64,000 nt of DNA from Phylloscopus collybita. Taxonomy: Eukaryota; Chordata; Aves; Passeriformes; Phylloscopidae. Both the position numbers and the translations under genes were made by a program. Within the stretch, counting starts at the first letter, position 1, and every line of letters starts with the position of its first letter. This document shows, one piece after another, positions 12,101 through 23,550 of this stretch. Under the pieces are notes generated by a model. It made no database searches. It had not been told where the DNA came from and worked only from the letters and a program-made list of their open reading frames with translations. The stretch covers positions 15,047,001 through 15,111,000 of the forward strand of contig JAJNNQ010000018.1 in assembly GCA_027886175.1 (NCBI GenBank), read 5' to 3'.

Positions 12101-15100
12101 AAATAAGACATTATGAATTCAGAGAAATGAAGTGACTTACATATGATCATGTATGCCCTAAGCCACAGCCAAAACCAAACTAATATCCAGACTTTTCAAA
12201 TGCAGGTGCTCTGAATTGAGTGAATGATGCTGATAATGTTCTGTATGTGTGCCACTATTTGTGTTTTAACTCTCAGAACAGGCCTGAATGGGGAAGATGA
12301 GCTCTTGACAAGTACCACTTGGTAACAGGGCACCCACTGACTCCCTGAACCTCTCTTTGCAGATACCACCTCAATGTTATGAGTCTTTATGAAGTTACAT
12401 AAGAGGAGCAGGAGGCAGTAGCTTCTTGTGCACAGATGTGTGCGACTTGTAGAAATAGTGCTGAACAAACCAGACATTCTCATGCTCATGTTCCACCAAC
12501 AACACTCTTTATCCCCACATTTATTAATTTCATACATGTGTATATAGAGCTACATGCACGATGATTTTATACACAGCTTTGGCAGGGAGGCCGTTCAGGT
12601 TAGGTATACACACGGGTATCAACTGTGCCATAACAACCATCCATTTTCAAATGTTGTGGCTTTGACTATAAATTCAGGATAACCTCGCAAAAATGGACTG
12701 TGTGATTTAATGACTGTCTTGCTGAATTGATTGAAGAGGATTAAATCATGACTATCAAACCATTCACCTTTGTCAGTGGATCTAATCATAATCTGTTTGA
12801 TATCGACAAAAAGAAAAGCCGTCTGACGGCAGCTTTGTAGCTTTGTGAATGAGTGAATTAGTTCCCACTGGCTGAGCACTAACTGCAAACTGTTATCACT
12901 TCACAGTTGCTATTATGACTTCTGCTTTGCTCAATGGCTTCATTTTCCAAGGTAGAAATCTGTAAGGAAAGGAATTAAAATACTTCGGCTTAGTCTGTGC
13001 AAGAGCTGGAAAAACGAAAAGAAAAGCAATACTCTTTTAAGATAAACCTCACAAAACTAAAGGCAAAGGACCATTAGGCAGATCCTCTGATATAGCTTTT
13101 ATTTTACAAGTCATTATACTTCACACAATTAACCCACTTTCAAATAAACTGTACTGTTAGTATGGCACTTCTTCTAGAAAGGCATGCTCTCTCTCTGAAG
13201 ACATTATGAGTTGGCAAATCGTCATTTCTCTGGATGACTGACTCACTATTAAAATCTCCTCATTTGGATTCATCTTGGCTTCAGCTTCTGGCCATTGGTT
13301 TTTGTCTTTCTTGTCCCCAGTGCATTTTAAAACCCCTTAAGGCCTGGTGTTTTCTTCTTAAGAAGGAAATTAACTGTGTGTGTGAAGAGGCCTGAAGAGT
13401 TTGCCTCTTCATCAGACACTTCAGGGATGTTTCTCACCAGTGATCATAGCAAAGAGCTCCTGGACATACACATATTTTAAAATCAGTTATGCAATAAAAT
13501 GCAACAAGATTTGTAAATGCTGGTAAAAATCACTGAATATAAAAGGCAAAGCCCTCTAGCATGCTGACATGTGGTCACACTTTTACCTCACCCTGGAACC
13601 TCAAAATGCTCCCAATCAAAGTTTTTTGGATCAAATAGGACAAACCATTGACTTGTATAAAAACACAAGAAAGAAAATCTTTGATTTTCAAGTTCTGTGC
13701 CTTTTGGCAGTCTTACTAGAACTTAAAAAAATTGGGAAATTTGTCAGATTTTTATATCAACAGCTCTGCAGTACTGGAGATAAATATTGCTGTTGGGACT
13801 TCCATTCAAACACATTACTTGCAACTGTGTTGGTTTTGAGAGGTAGGAGATTGCACCAAATGCCTTTTCTGGTCTCTCTGAAGGGGAGAATTAAGGGTAT
13901 TTTCAATCTCCAAAATTCCTTCTCAAATTAGACCAGCTGAATTTTGTACTGCAGCATCTATGATCATCTGCCAGTTCAAGTCAAGGGAGGTGCAACATAA
14001 ATAGATGTATTCCTAAGCCTCTCTCAGAACTAAAGTACAAACATTTCCATCAAAGCTGACTTAAGTGAGGATGCCTCATACTTTTGCCTTCCTTGTTAAC
14101 TGTTGTTCATTTTTGCAAAGAAGTTATTATAACAAGGAAAACAATGCATAAATACATATAAATCCATCCCTTTTTTATCCCCTCAGCCTAACTCTGATAC
14201 AGGAGGGACCGAGTGATGCAGAGAGAGGATGGGCATGGGGAAAGGCAACATTAATGAAATTCCTACACTGAACCATGGGCAAGTTGTCATTTCAGCCTGC
14301 ATTTCTGTGCTCATGCACACACCAACACCTACAAACTGAGCACAGAAAGTTCTTTTTGGTACTCCATACCCACAAGATATTGCTGCTGTTTTCTCTCCAG
14401 ATTCCAGATTTTTCTGTTTAAAGGATGGGTTTGAAATCCAGAGCTTGTTTTGGAAAATGTATTTGGAAAAGAGGACAAGAATAGGTCAGAAGGAAGCAGG
14501 CAGCCACCTCTCACTAGAAACCTCCTGGCTGGGGTGCTGCTCCCCAAACCAACACTGAGGGCCCTGCTGACCACAGCAAAGCAAGGACATCAAAGCCAGC
14601 TTAAGTGAAGGCTCCACTGTGTGATCTCTAACATGACTTTTAAGGTGGTTAGTCTTCAGGGGCATATTGGTTAGAGGGTGACAAACCCTGACAGATGCTT
14701 GCAGTTAACTATGCTCAGGTGAAATACCACCAACCATGACTTCTAAACTGCCTCTACAGGCACCACAAGGACATTCCTAGCACTCCTCAAGGTCACACTT
14801 TGAAACATGATAAAGAGAAAACTTTCTAAATCATCAACTTCCTTCTGCCAAGGAATGACTGATGGGTTTTAATTCTCCTTATTTTCAGAGGCTTCTGGCA
14901 GAACTGTGACATTAAATATTCAGTGAAATATAAGTAAGGTTTGAAAATGCCTGCTCTGAAAGAGCTTGGAATCATTAGTGAGAGCATCTCATACTGCAAA
15001 AGCCTTCGTCTGGCAGGTTATGCATCGGAGTCATCCATTTCTTACCTCAAAAAATTATGAGTTTATTTATCAGCTACAGGGTACAGCCCCTCTATTTGAA

Positions 15101-18100
15101 GCATTTGTATATTTCTGTTACTTTCCAAGCTAATATTGTTTGGGAAGGTCAGGGAAGGAAGCTCTTCTCACATCTCTTTCACAATCAAACTGACTTGACA
15201 TTGGATTGTAAAATTGAAACGCCTTCTTCAAACAGAAACAAACAAATAAGAAAAGGTTGAATTGGGTTGAAGGGTGCTGCACTGACAGGCAGTTTAGCTG
15301 AATGTTGCATTTGAAGAATATTTGACGTCTTCCATGCTGTGAAAGAGGTCAGGCAGTTCAAAAGAAGCCTTCTTGCTTGCTGGCTTCTAAGAAACCAATT
15401 CATTTTGTTACTATGGTGAAGTACGCAGAATAGATCACACATAATTCATTCCTCCACAAACATTTTATTGCAAAAAATATACTGGTTGTTTTCTGTAATA
15501 CCAAATATTATTTCAGGGCTTGTAGATTTTGTTTCAAACAGGTTATGCCAGGAAATTACAGAAAATTGTAATATACAAGAGATTTGAAATCTGTGTGTAA
15601 AAGTCAGCAATGTTAGCATTGTTTATGCAGCAACTGCAACTGCAGTGCTTGAACACTACTAATTACCTGCTGCCCTGCTTCCAATCCTAATATCCATGGG
15701 GTAAAAAACAGACCAGGCAATCTCCATTTTCACTTGAAGCATTCACTTCTAGTTGGTGTTGGAGAAGGCTGATTTATAATTTACCCTCTATTAAATATTT
15801 GTAGTTATGTCCAGAAATAGTCTTTGCCAGTGAGTACTATCACAGAGGCCTTGACTTACATCTCTGGGGTATACAATGAATGTACCACTAGTTTCTCTAA
15901 CCAAGATAATTCAGGCAGAAGGTAAGCAGGCTAGCCAGGCTGAGCATTGTGCAGGGATGGCCACCCCTGAGCAGCGTTCAGCTGGATTGCTTCTTCCTGC
16001 ACCACTTCACCAGCTTACACTGCTCTGCAGGACCCTACTGCCACCATCATCATCTGCAGAGACATCCACACCCCCAGCCACTGCTTGTTGTCCCTCTCTC
16101 CTTCCATGCAGTAAGCCCTGACACAGAACTGGCCCCTCTGTTTCCTGGGTTACTGTTTAAGGCACTGCTTGCAGCAGGCTGGCATCTCTACCTTTGCATG
16201 GAGATCAGGCAGAATGAACCCGTGAAACTCATGTTATAGGAGCAGGTTCTGAAGAGATGGAAACTCCCAGGAGATGCTCAGATGCTCTCCAGGTGAACGC
16301 TTTGCTTCTTTGGTCTTTTCCCTGGCCTATAGGGTGCTGCACAACATCTAGAGCTGGAAAAAATGATCCCTTTACTGGCAAACATTGCAACCTTTGTACA
16401 GTACCTACTGGGGAAGCAACTCTTCATAGTGTGCTGGAGCACACAGAAGGGAATCTGAAGGCCCTGAATTCAGCTGGTCACAGATGAGTGAGAGCAAGTC
16501 AGGCTCAAAGGGGCAGAATCACACAATATTGTCACGTGGATGAGACAACTGCATCCTGCATCCATCAGAAACAGAAGCAAAATAGAAGTGGAATAAAGGG
16601 AAAAAATAACAAACATGTTTCCAAAAACTAGATGGAAGCTTTTCTGTGTCAAGTCCTCTCTGAATCAAGGATGGGTTTTGCCCTAGTAAGGGGAGATTTT
16701 GAATGTAAGGCTCATGGCAACAGAAAGAATCAGCTCCACAAGTATATCATATTCAAATGAGTTTTACATAACTACTCTCCTTTTCTTCCAACTTTCATCT
16801 GCATGAAAGAACAGCAGAAAACCAATCTGAAAAAACCGAACAAGAAAACCAGCCTGAAGGCCAGAGAACAGCCTTTCCCACTGCCTCTGTCAAATAAAGC
16901 ACACATGTTCTCAATAAATCACACCTTAAAATAAACCACACTTACCAAAGAAAATGAAAAACCAACAGAGGGAGCACTGAGAGTGACCCACACAACCCTG
17001 CTCCCACCACACCAGCTGTCCTGATGATGAATCAGAAGGAACTCACCTCTAGAGCTCTAGCACATGAAAGCTGTGCCTGTGATCCCACCCCATCACCTCA
17101 AAAGACCCAGACTTGAAAATACCCAAGTGCATTTTGTTACTAAGTGAGCCCAAACAACCTTACCTTGGTAGCAAACAAATAAAACAAATTCACCTTCCAA
17201 GTTAGAAGCCACTGTAACTCCTGCAATTATTCATGGACTGTGTGATGAAACTTATACATAACACATAAAGACCTTCCAGCAATTTCCATAGTCTATTTAT
17301 TGTCAGTATGTGGCAACAGTTGTTGTGAATCACTGTGGCTCATCAGTGTGGCCTATGTGGTGGAGGACACACAGCAGAGGGAGGCTGCTCCACAGCCAGA
17401 GTTTGTAAGTATGCTCAATGGTACACTGAGGCAGGGCCAAGAGTCATCACTCCTCTTCCTCTCTTACCATCTGAAAGGGAATAAGAGGAAGATGGGTCTA
17501 GTGAGGCACAACACTCCTGTTTCTAAGCTGGTACTCATTTTATTGATTATATACATTTTATAAATTAATTCACTGCTGGTGATCACAGTTTGGTTGGATA
17601 AGTAGACCAGACATTTTAGTGTACACTCCCTTTCCTTTAAAGAAGTCATAAAGCACTTCCATTTCAGATCTTACTTGGTTTTTTTGCACACAACCTTGCT
17701 TCCTCCAGTTGCTTAATCTTTTTACTACATTTTTCTCTGTGTCTCCTCTTGACTTGGTTGAATTAGACTGTCTTTTTCTCTCCCAACTTTTTTGGTGTTT
17801 TGCTTTGAAAATCTGTTTTACATGGTACCCCTCCCATTGTTTACATGTGTGTGGGCAGAGGAGCCAGACTATGGGGTGGCTGCTGTCAGACAGGGTAATA
17901 GAAAATAAATCTTTGCTTACCTATTCATCTGGGAGAACTAATGAGTCTTTTCTGTGGGCTGCCCCTCCTTGGTATTTCAGATATGGGCTAAGCAAGGAAA
18001 AAATGTTGATGAGACCTACAGTGGCATGATTATTGCCTTAAAATGGAGTGACCACTCAAGCTGGTCTGCTATAATATATCTGTAAAACACAAGAGTTAAA

Positions 18101-18947
18101 CAAGAATGTGGATTACTTTCCTGTGTTACAGATTTTCACTTTCCTCCTTTTTTCTCATTCAGCTATAGAATAAGACAGCATCCATTTTCAGTCCTCTTCC
18201 TGTGAGACTTCAGAAAAAGGGTTAAAAATTGAGATCCTCACATACTCTGCAGCCCCTTTAACAAGCCAGACCACATGCAAAGACTCAAGGACTATGCCAG
18301 TAGTGCAGGGGCAGGACCCAAATGCACTGAAACCCTGCTTGTCATGGGCAGAGAAACACCTCGCAGAGCTGTGGCATTCAAAAAGGATGTTTTGGGAATG
18401 TGGGCAGAGGGAGGTCTAGAAAGGATCAGTGGAAAGTTGTTTTTGTACCTTTTTGGTCAGAGCAGCCATGGATGGCTGAGGCATGGGTGGATAGGAAGTT
18501 ACACTTCTCTGAGGTTTGGGTTGAAATTCAAGATATTTTCACCTATTGCCAGATAGCCAAGACCTTTTTCTGGTCACCATTGGTTTGGAACTATTTTAAA
18601 CAAAAGCAAGGAAAAATCCATTCCTAGAATGACTGTTCGTATGGAGAACTCTATAAAGGCAAAGCAAATTAGCTACAATGGCATAAATATCTTCCTTAAT
18701 TTCAGAAATAGCTTCCTTTCTGTCAGGTACCTTCCCTTGCCATTTTAGCAGGAATCACAAATTACCTTCCATCTGGACAGGAACAAAGCTGAGCTGTAGA
18801 ACTTGATGGCTTTGTCCCTACTATTACACAACCTTCAAGTGTAAATTTTCTTCTCAAACTGAGAATTCAACTCATTAAATCACTCACTGGTAAGATAGGC
18901 AAAGGATGGGAAACGAAAATCTTTTTAACATCTTTATTCTGCATACA

Positions 18948-18949
<2 letters not shown>
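9136..18949. other. Intergenic DNA upstream of CLMN, no gene recognised
   Basis: AT-rich, mostly unique DNA. No coding exon, RNA gene or clear transposon was recognised. The longest frame is 194 codons (11204-11788) with no domain or family resemblance. Small items are a (TTTG)4 run at about 11536-11555 and an AGGTCA-ggc-AGTTCA direct repeat at 15346-15360 that fits a DR3 nuclear-receptor site. Confidence 0.5.

Positions 18950-18993
<44 letters not shown>
18950..18993. repeat. Homopolymer A-run, 44 nt
   Basis: Uninterrupted A from 18950 to 18993, preceded by TGCATACACT. No retrotransposon body or retrocopy could be recognised upstream, so its origin as a poly(A) tail is not supported. Confidence 0.95.
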
Positions 18994-18995
<2 letters not shown>

Positions 18996-20359
18996 TAAAG
19001 GCTATGCAGAAGAGTGGTAGGTTCCCCATGAACTTCCTATCAGACTCCCTGCCTTCTCATATGTGACCAAACACTTTTTTTTAATAAACCTGCTATTATA
19101 GTTCAGAGTCTCTGCCAAGTGTTTACAGCATTGCCCTAAGTAACAAGTCTGAGCCAAGGGACTTAATTAAATCTAACCTGCTTTTTTAGTTATAGAATAG
19201 TCCTTTAACATCAAAAGGCAAGTGGACTTTGTTAATAAAATCTGAAATCACTTTTTGTTTAAGAGAAGTTCTCTACTCCTCACTGCAAACAATCAGTTAC
19301 TTCTTAGAAGGCATATAGTATTTTCACACATAATTTCCACATGCCTTTACAGAGTTTGCAGCAACTAACATAACATTTGGTGTTCTAGCTTTATGTGAGT
19401 ACCTCAGATTTAATACTTTCTTGCTGAGCTGATTCACGGACCCCAGGTTGCAGGGAAGAATTAAGAAACTTAAAGAAAAATGCTTACACAGGATGCCCTG
19501 CTGATCTCACAATTTTTAAATGTCCTTACAACTTTACAGGCTTACCTTTCCGGTTTGGAGTACTTAGTTCTGCCTATATTGCAATGTTTTTTACAATTAT
19601 CTCAAAGAGCTTCTGCTAACCACAAAGCTGATTTGGGGAAGGTGATGGAAAGCCATCTGAAAGTCTTGGATGGACAAATGCAGGTGACATGGCTGCTAGC
19701 TCCCTGCACACAGCTGCACAGCTGCTAAGTGAAGATCAGGGTTTTCATTCCCAGCACCTCATGGCCCATGGTGTTAATGTCAGATGAGGTCAATGCAGCT
19801 TCTGTTGATGTGCTGGGCTAGAAACTGGAGTGATCAGACCTGGCAGACAGGCTGAACCCCAGGCTGAAGTCCTGCCTGACTCGCTGGCAAGAGAAGGGCA
19901 GGCTGCTATGCTGATGGTTTTGCCTCCATTGGCACAGGAAGAACTGGCAGCCCCAGCCTGTGCTGCTGCTTGACCACACCAGCCTCTGCTACTGTGCCTT
20001 CAGAGTACAGGGCAACACAGAGCAGGTGTTTTCCCAGGTAAGAACGGTTTATTGCCTTTTTCCTCTCTCTAAGAGGAAGTTTTAACTTCTCTGTGCCCAC
20101 AATGTTAATCATTCACATCTTAAACCCAGCCTGACTCTGAGACCCAGACTGTGCAGGTCGAGTGCAGCTACCTGGCAGGCCTGGCAATGTCAGTGACGTG
20201 GGCTGCACCCTCAGCCACCATGAGAGTGGAGCTGGGCAGCTCTTGCATGAGGATAAGGAGGGAGGGTGAAGGCAGGAATTAGCTCTAGGGAAATCTGCAA
20301 GAACAATGAATCACAGCTGTAACATCACAGGTCAGGTGGGGCTGGCAGTGAGGACTTAC
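18994..20359. other. Intergenic DNA, no gene recognised
   Basis: Unremarkable sequence, GC-richer from about 19.7 kb, without recognisable exons. The GC-richer part could include more of the CR1 element that is clear from 20361, but I cannot align it. Confidence 0.4.
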
Positions 20360-20360
20360 A

Positions 20361-20965
20361 GCAGAAAGAGTGTGGTCAGCAGGACTAGGGCAGTGACTGT
20401 CCTCTCCTACCTGGCACTGGTGCAACTGCACCTTGAATCCTCTTCAGTTTGGGGGCCTTCCTTGCAAGGAAGACATTGAGGTGATTGTGGAGCTGGAGCA
20501 CATCCAGACAAGGGGAAAGACGATGGTGACAGGTCTGAAGCACAAGTTTTTTTGCAAGGAGCTCCTGAGGGAGGGTTATCCTGGAGAAAAGAGAGCTCAG
20601 GACAGATCTTATCATTCTCTACAATCACCTGAAAGGAGATTGTAGCCAGGCGAGGGTTGTTCTCTTCTCACAAGTAACATGTGATAGGACAAAAGGAAAT
20701 AGTCCCAAGTTGAGCCAGGGGAGGTTTAGATTGGCTATTAGGATTTTTTTTTTTTTTCACTGAAAGAGTTGTCAAGCATTGGAAAAGGCTGCCCAGGGCA
20801 AAGGTGGAATCTCCATCCCTGGAGGTATTTAACAGACTTGGTAGATGTGCCACTTAGGGTTGTGTCTTTGTGGTAGCCCTGACAGCATTAGTTTGATGGC
20901 TCAGCTTGATGATCTTAAAGGTCTTTTCCATCCCAAATAATTCCTGATCTGTGAGTCTATGATTG
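20361..20965 (+). mobile_element. CR1 LINE, 5'-truncated copy (about 0.6 kb)
   Basis: Follows the avian CR1 consensus from the segment reading GAGTGTGGTCAGCAGGAC, through GACATTGAGGTG, CTGAAAGGAGATTGTAGC, TAGATTGGCTATTAGGA and AAAGAGTTGTCAAGCATTGG, to the tail AAAGGTCTTTTCCATCCC. The end reads TGAGTCTATGA, a degenerate terminal repeat. The reverse-transcriptase frame is broken and a T-run interrupts it near 20747. The minus-strand frames at 20385-20628 and 20668-20853 are antisense to it. Confidence 0.95.
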
Positions 20966-22316
20966 TGCTGCTGAAGGTTGCAGGTTGGCTTGCCTCTCCT
21001 CATTCATTTGCCTGCATCTCACACTGTGTCCCTTTGTCCAGCTGCTGTGCTGACCATAGCAAATGGCCACTCGGAGGTCTCACAAGGAGGCCAGGGCAGA
21101 TTGGAAAAGGCTGTTTAGAGAGCTCATGACACCTCAGCTCCTGGAGGATGATGCTCACACACAATAGGACAAAGCCTCAGCCGTCCCCATCCGGTACTGG
21201 GAGTAATCCTGCTTCGAGCTGCAGCATGGATTAGGGATCTCCAGCTGCCTCTGGCAGACAGTTTTTCAAGTGATGCTGTGAAGTCATTCACCTGTTTTTC
21301 CCACAGCCACACTTGCTCAGTTTCCAGCTCCACCTCTAAATGTGGTACTGATACATTCAGCCCACTTGGATAATGCCTGGAAAAAAAAAAAACAGGTCCT
21401 CCCAGTGTAAAGTGAAGGCAAAGCCTGACATTGTGATTTGTGCAAATCTATCTGAGTTCAAACACTTTTTCTTTTCCACAAGCTGTTTTTTTCTGCTCCT
21501 TACATTCAGGTTTATAAACTCTTTGTCATGGCATTCACGTGTCCTTACACCTGTGCAAAACTTTCCAGTCTTGATATGTAAACAGCTGAAGGCTGTCTCA
21601 GACTCTCGGAGGCTGCATTTTGGGATAGCAGACTGCTGCATGTTATAGTGGTGACGAATCCTTATTAGATGCTTAAGGGGTGACTTTGCCTTCTTACCAT
21701 CTCCATCTGATTTTGAGTTGTAATGGCAAAATCACCAGAGGAGGCTGTGGGAAGAGTGCTGCATTCCTGAGCTGGGTGAAACAACTGGTTGTGTGGAGTG
21801 TTTGCTTGAGATCACATAAACACTTCAGACTTGAAAGAGCCACAATTTCTAGATCCCAGTTTGTTTATGTTTAACTTTGTAGATTTTGCTTACATGTTTT
21901 GCTAGTCTAAGTCTTGATGCTATACTGGTCTGACTCGATCATGTCAAAATTTGCTGTTTACTGGCACTAAGATACAAATAGTGGTATATTGCAATGAAAC
22001 GCCTCCTATGCAAATGAAATGCTCACGCTGTTCATCAGGTTTGTAGAGAACAGATTTCAGTGTCACCCAAGGGCCTTGGTAACAATTACTGTCCAAGCTG
22101 GATGAAAAACGGTGTACGTGGAGACAGTCAATGTGAGAATTCACCTCAAGGGAAATTTGAGAGCCTGCACAGCACCAAGAGCAAGCTAAATCAGTACACA
22201 ACTATTCGTGTTTTTCATGTATAGTGGCACTGATTTCATCCCCACTAGCAAAACCTCTCTGCCGCTCATACTTTTTGTTCTTCCATTGCTGCCGCGTGTG
22301 CACGACACTTGTTCTA
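20966..22316. other. CLMN: Upstream flank of the CLMN CpG island
   Basis: AT-rich, non-repetitive DNA up to the sharp rise in G+C at about 22.3 kb. No exon was recognised. This is where proximal upstream CLMN regulatory sites would lie, but no individual site stands out strongly. Confidence 0.4.
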
Positions 22317-23550
22317 GGGGCGACCCTCCTCCGGTCCCCAGGGTAGGGCAGGAGGACGCGGGCACACGCTCGGCGTTGCTCGCGGCGCCCCTGCCCCGGC
22401 AATAAAGGCGTTTGCATGGGGAGCGCACAGAGGCCGCTGCTGCGGGACGGGTGCGGGGTCCCCGCAGCGCCGGCCCGGCCCCGCCTGCGCCCGAGGGGGC
22501 GGCCGGAGCGGAGCGGGCCGTGCCGGGTGGGCCGCGGGGCCGGTGCGGGGCCGGTGCGGGGCCAGGCCGCCGCCGCCGAGGGGAGGAAGGGGCGGCGGGC
22601 GCGGCGCTGCCCGCGGAGGGGGCACGGCCGGACCCCCGCCCGCTCCGCCCCGCGGCAGCGCTCCGCCGCCCCCGGTCGGGCGGGCAGAGGGAGGGAGGCG
22701 GCCAGCGGGAGCGGAGGGAGGGAGGGAGGGACGCGGGGCGGGGCGCAGCCGGCGCGGAGAGGGGCCGCCCCCCCGCCCGCTCCGCGCCCGCCGTCGGTGC
22801 CGGTGAAGGCGGCGGTGGCGGTGCCGCCGGCTCCCGCCGCCCCCCTGGCCCCGGCCCCGCGTCCCTATGGCCGGGCAGGAGTGGGACTGGTTCCAGCGCG
22901 AGGAGCTCATCGGGCACATCAGCGACATCCGAGTGCAGAACCTCCAAGGTAAACCAACACCCCCGCAGAAACCCCTCCCTCCGCCCCCGCGCCGCCCCGC
23001 TCCCCTGCCCCTGCTGCTCCCCGCGCCGCTCCTGCCTCCCCTGCCGGCCGCCGTGCCCGGGCTCCCGCAGCCCCGCCGAGCGGGGGCGGTGGGCTGCGGG
23101 GCTGGGGGAGGAGGAGGAGGAGGTCAGCCGGGTCAAAGTTTCCCCCGAGCGCGGCGCCGGACCGTCCGGCCGCGGAGAGCCCCGGCGCTGGGGCGAGCGG
23201 TGCCGGGCCCCGGGGCAGGGACGGGGCGCGGGGGCTCCGCGGCTCCGGGGATGCTGCGGGGGTGGCACTGCCGTGTCCCCCCGGGCGGTGCCGCCACCCA
23301 CGGCCTCCCTCGAGGACCGTCGGGGCGGGGGTTGCGGGCTCCGGCTGGGCTCGGGGGAGATCTGGGTGGCCGGGCGGGGCTGACGCTGCCGTGGGGTGAC
23401 GGGGCCGCGCCGCGGGGTCCCCGTGGGGCCTGGCCGGGACGCCCCAGCTGCGGGCGGAGCTCGGCCGCCGCTCCCCGGGGGACAGCCGGGGTCACTCGGC
23501 CGCGGTCAGGGCACGGCTACGGCTCCGGACCACCGCGACGTGAAGCGGAG
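22317..23550 (+). promoter_or_regulatory. CLMN: CpG-island promoter and 5'UTR region of CLMN
   Basis: About 1.2 kb of extreme G+C with dense CpG sits abruptly in AT-rich DNA and spans the CLMN start codon and the first 600 bp of intron 1. Sp1-type GC boxes are visible, including GGGGCGGGGC at 22735-22744 and C-rich sites near 22478 and 22769. A GGGA run lies at 22714-22730. A weak TATA-like AATAAAGG lies at 22401, followed by an octamer-like GTTTGCAT at 22410. The transcription start cannot be fixed from sequence; a dispersed CpG-island start between about 22430 and 22850 is likely. Overlapping long frames on both strands here (up to 371 codons) have Pro/Ala/Arg/Gly-rich composition and come from the lack of AT-rich stop codons. 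Bidirectional transcription is possible but not shown. Confidence 0.85.
22867..22948 (+). CDS. CLMN: Calmin (calponin-like transmembrane protein), coding exon 1 only
   Basis: The exon encodes 27 residues plus one base of the next codon. The peptide contains EWDWFQREELIG followed by ISDIRVQNLQ, which I recognise from memory as the calmin N-terminus that precedes its first calponin-homology (CH) domain. Known for the family: calmin has tandem actin-binding CH domains and one C-terminal membrane segment, and is expressed in neurons and testis. Neither the CH domains nor the membrane segment lies in this window. Start choice: an in-frame TGA at 22804-22806 lies 60 nt upstream and 22867 is the first in-frame ATG after it. 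The Kozak context is mixed (C at -3, G at +4). The exon ends at CAAG|gtaaac, a consensus donor. The leftover G is phase 1 and fits the Val codon that follows in mammalian calmin. Frames that stay open past the donor are GC-rich intron read-through. No exon encoding the following CH-domain residues was found downstream. Confidence 0.9.

Noticed and set aside
20385..20853. Minus-strand frames of 61-76 codons
   Set aside because: They are antisense to the CR1 copy at 20361-20965.
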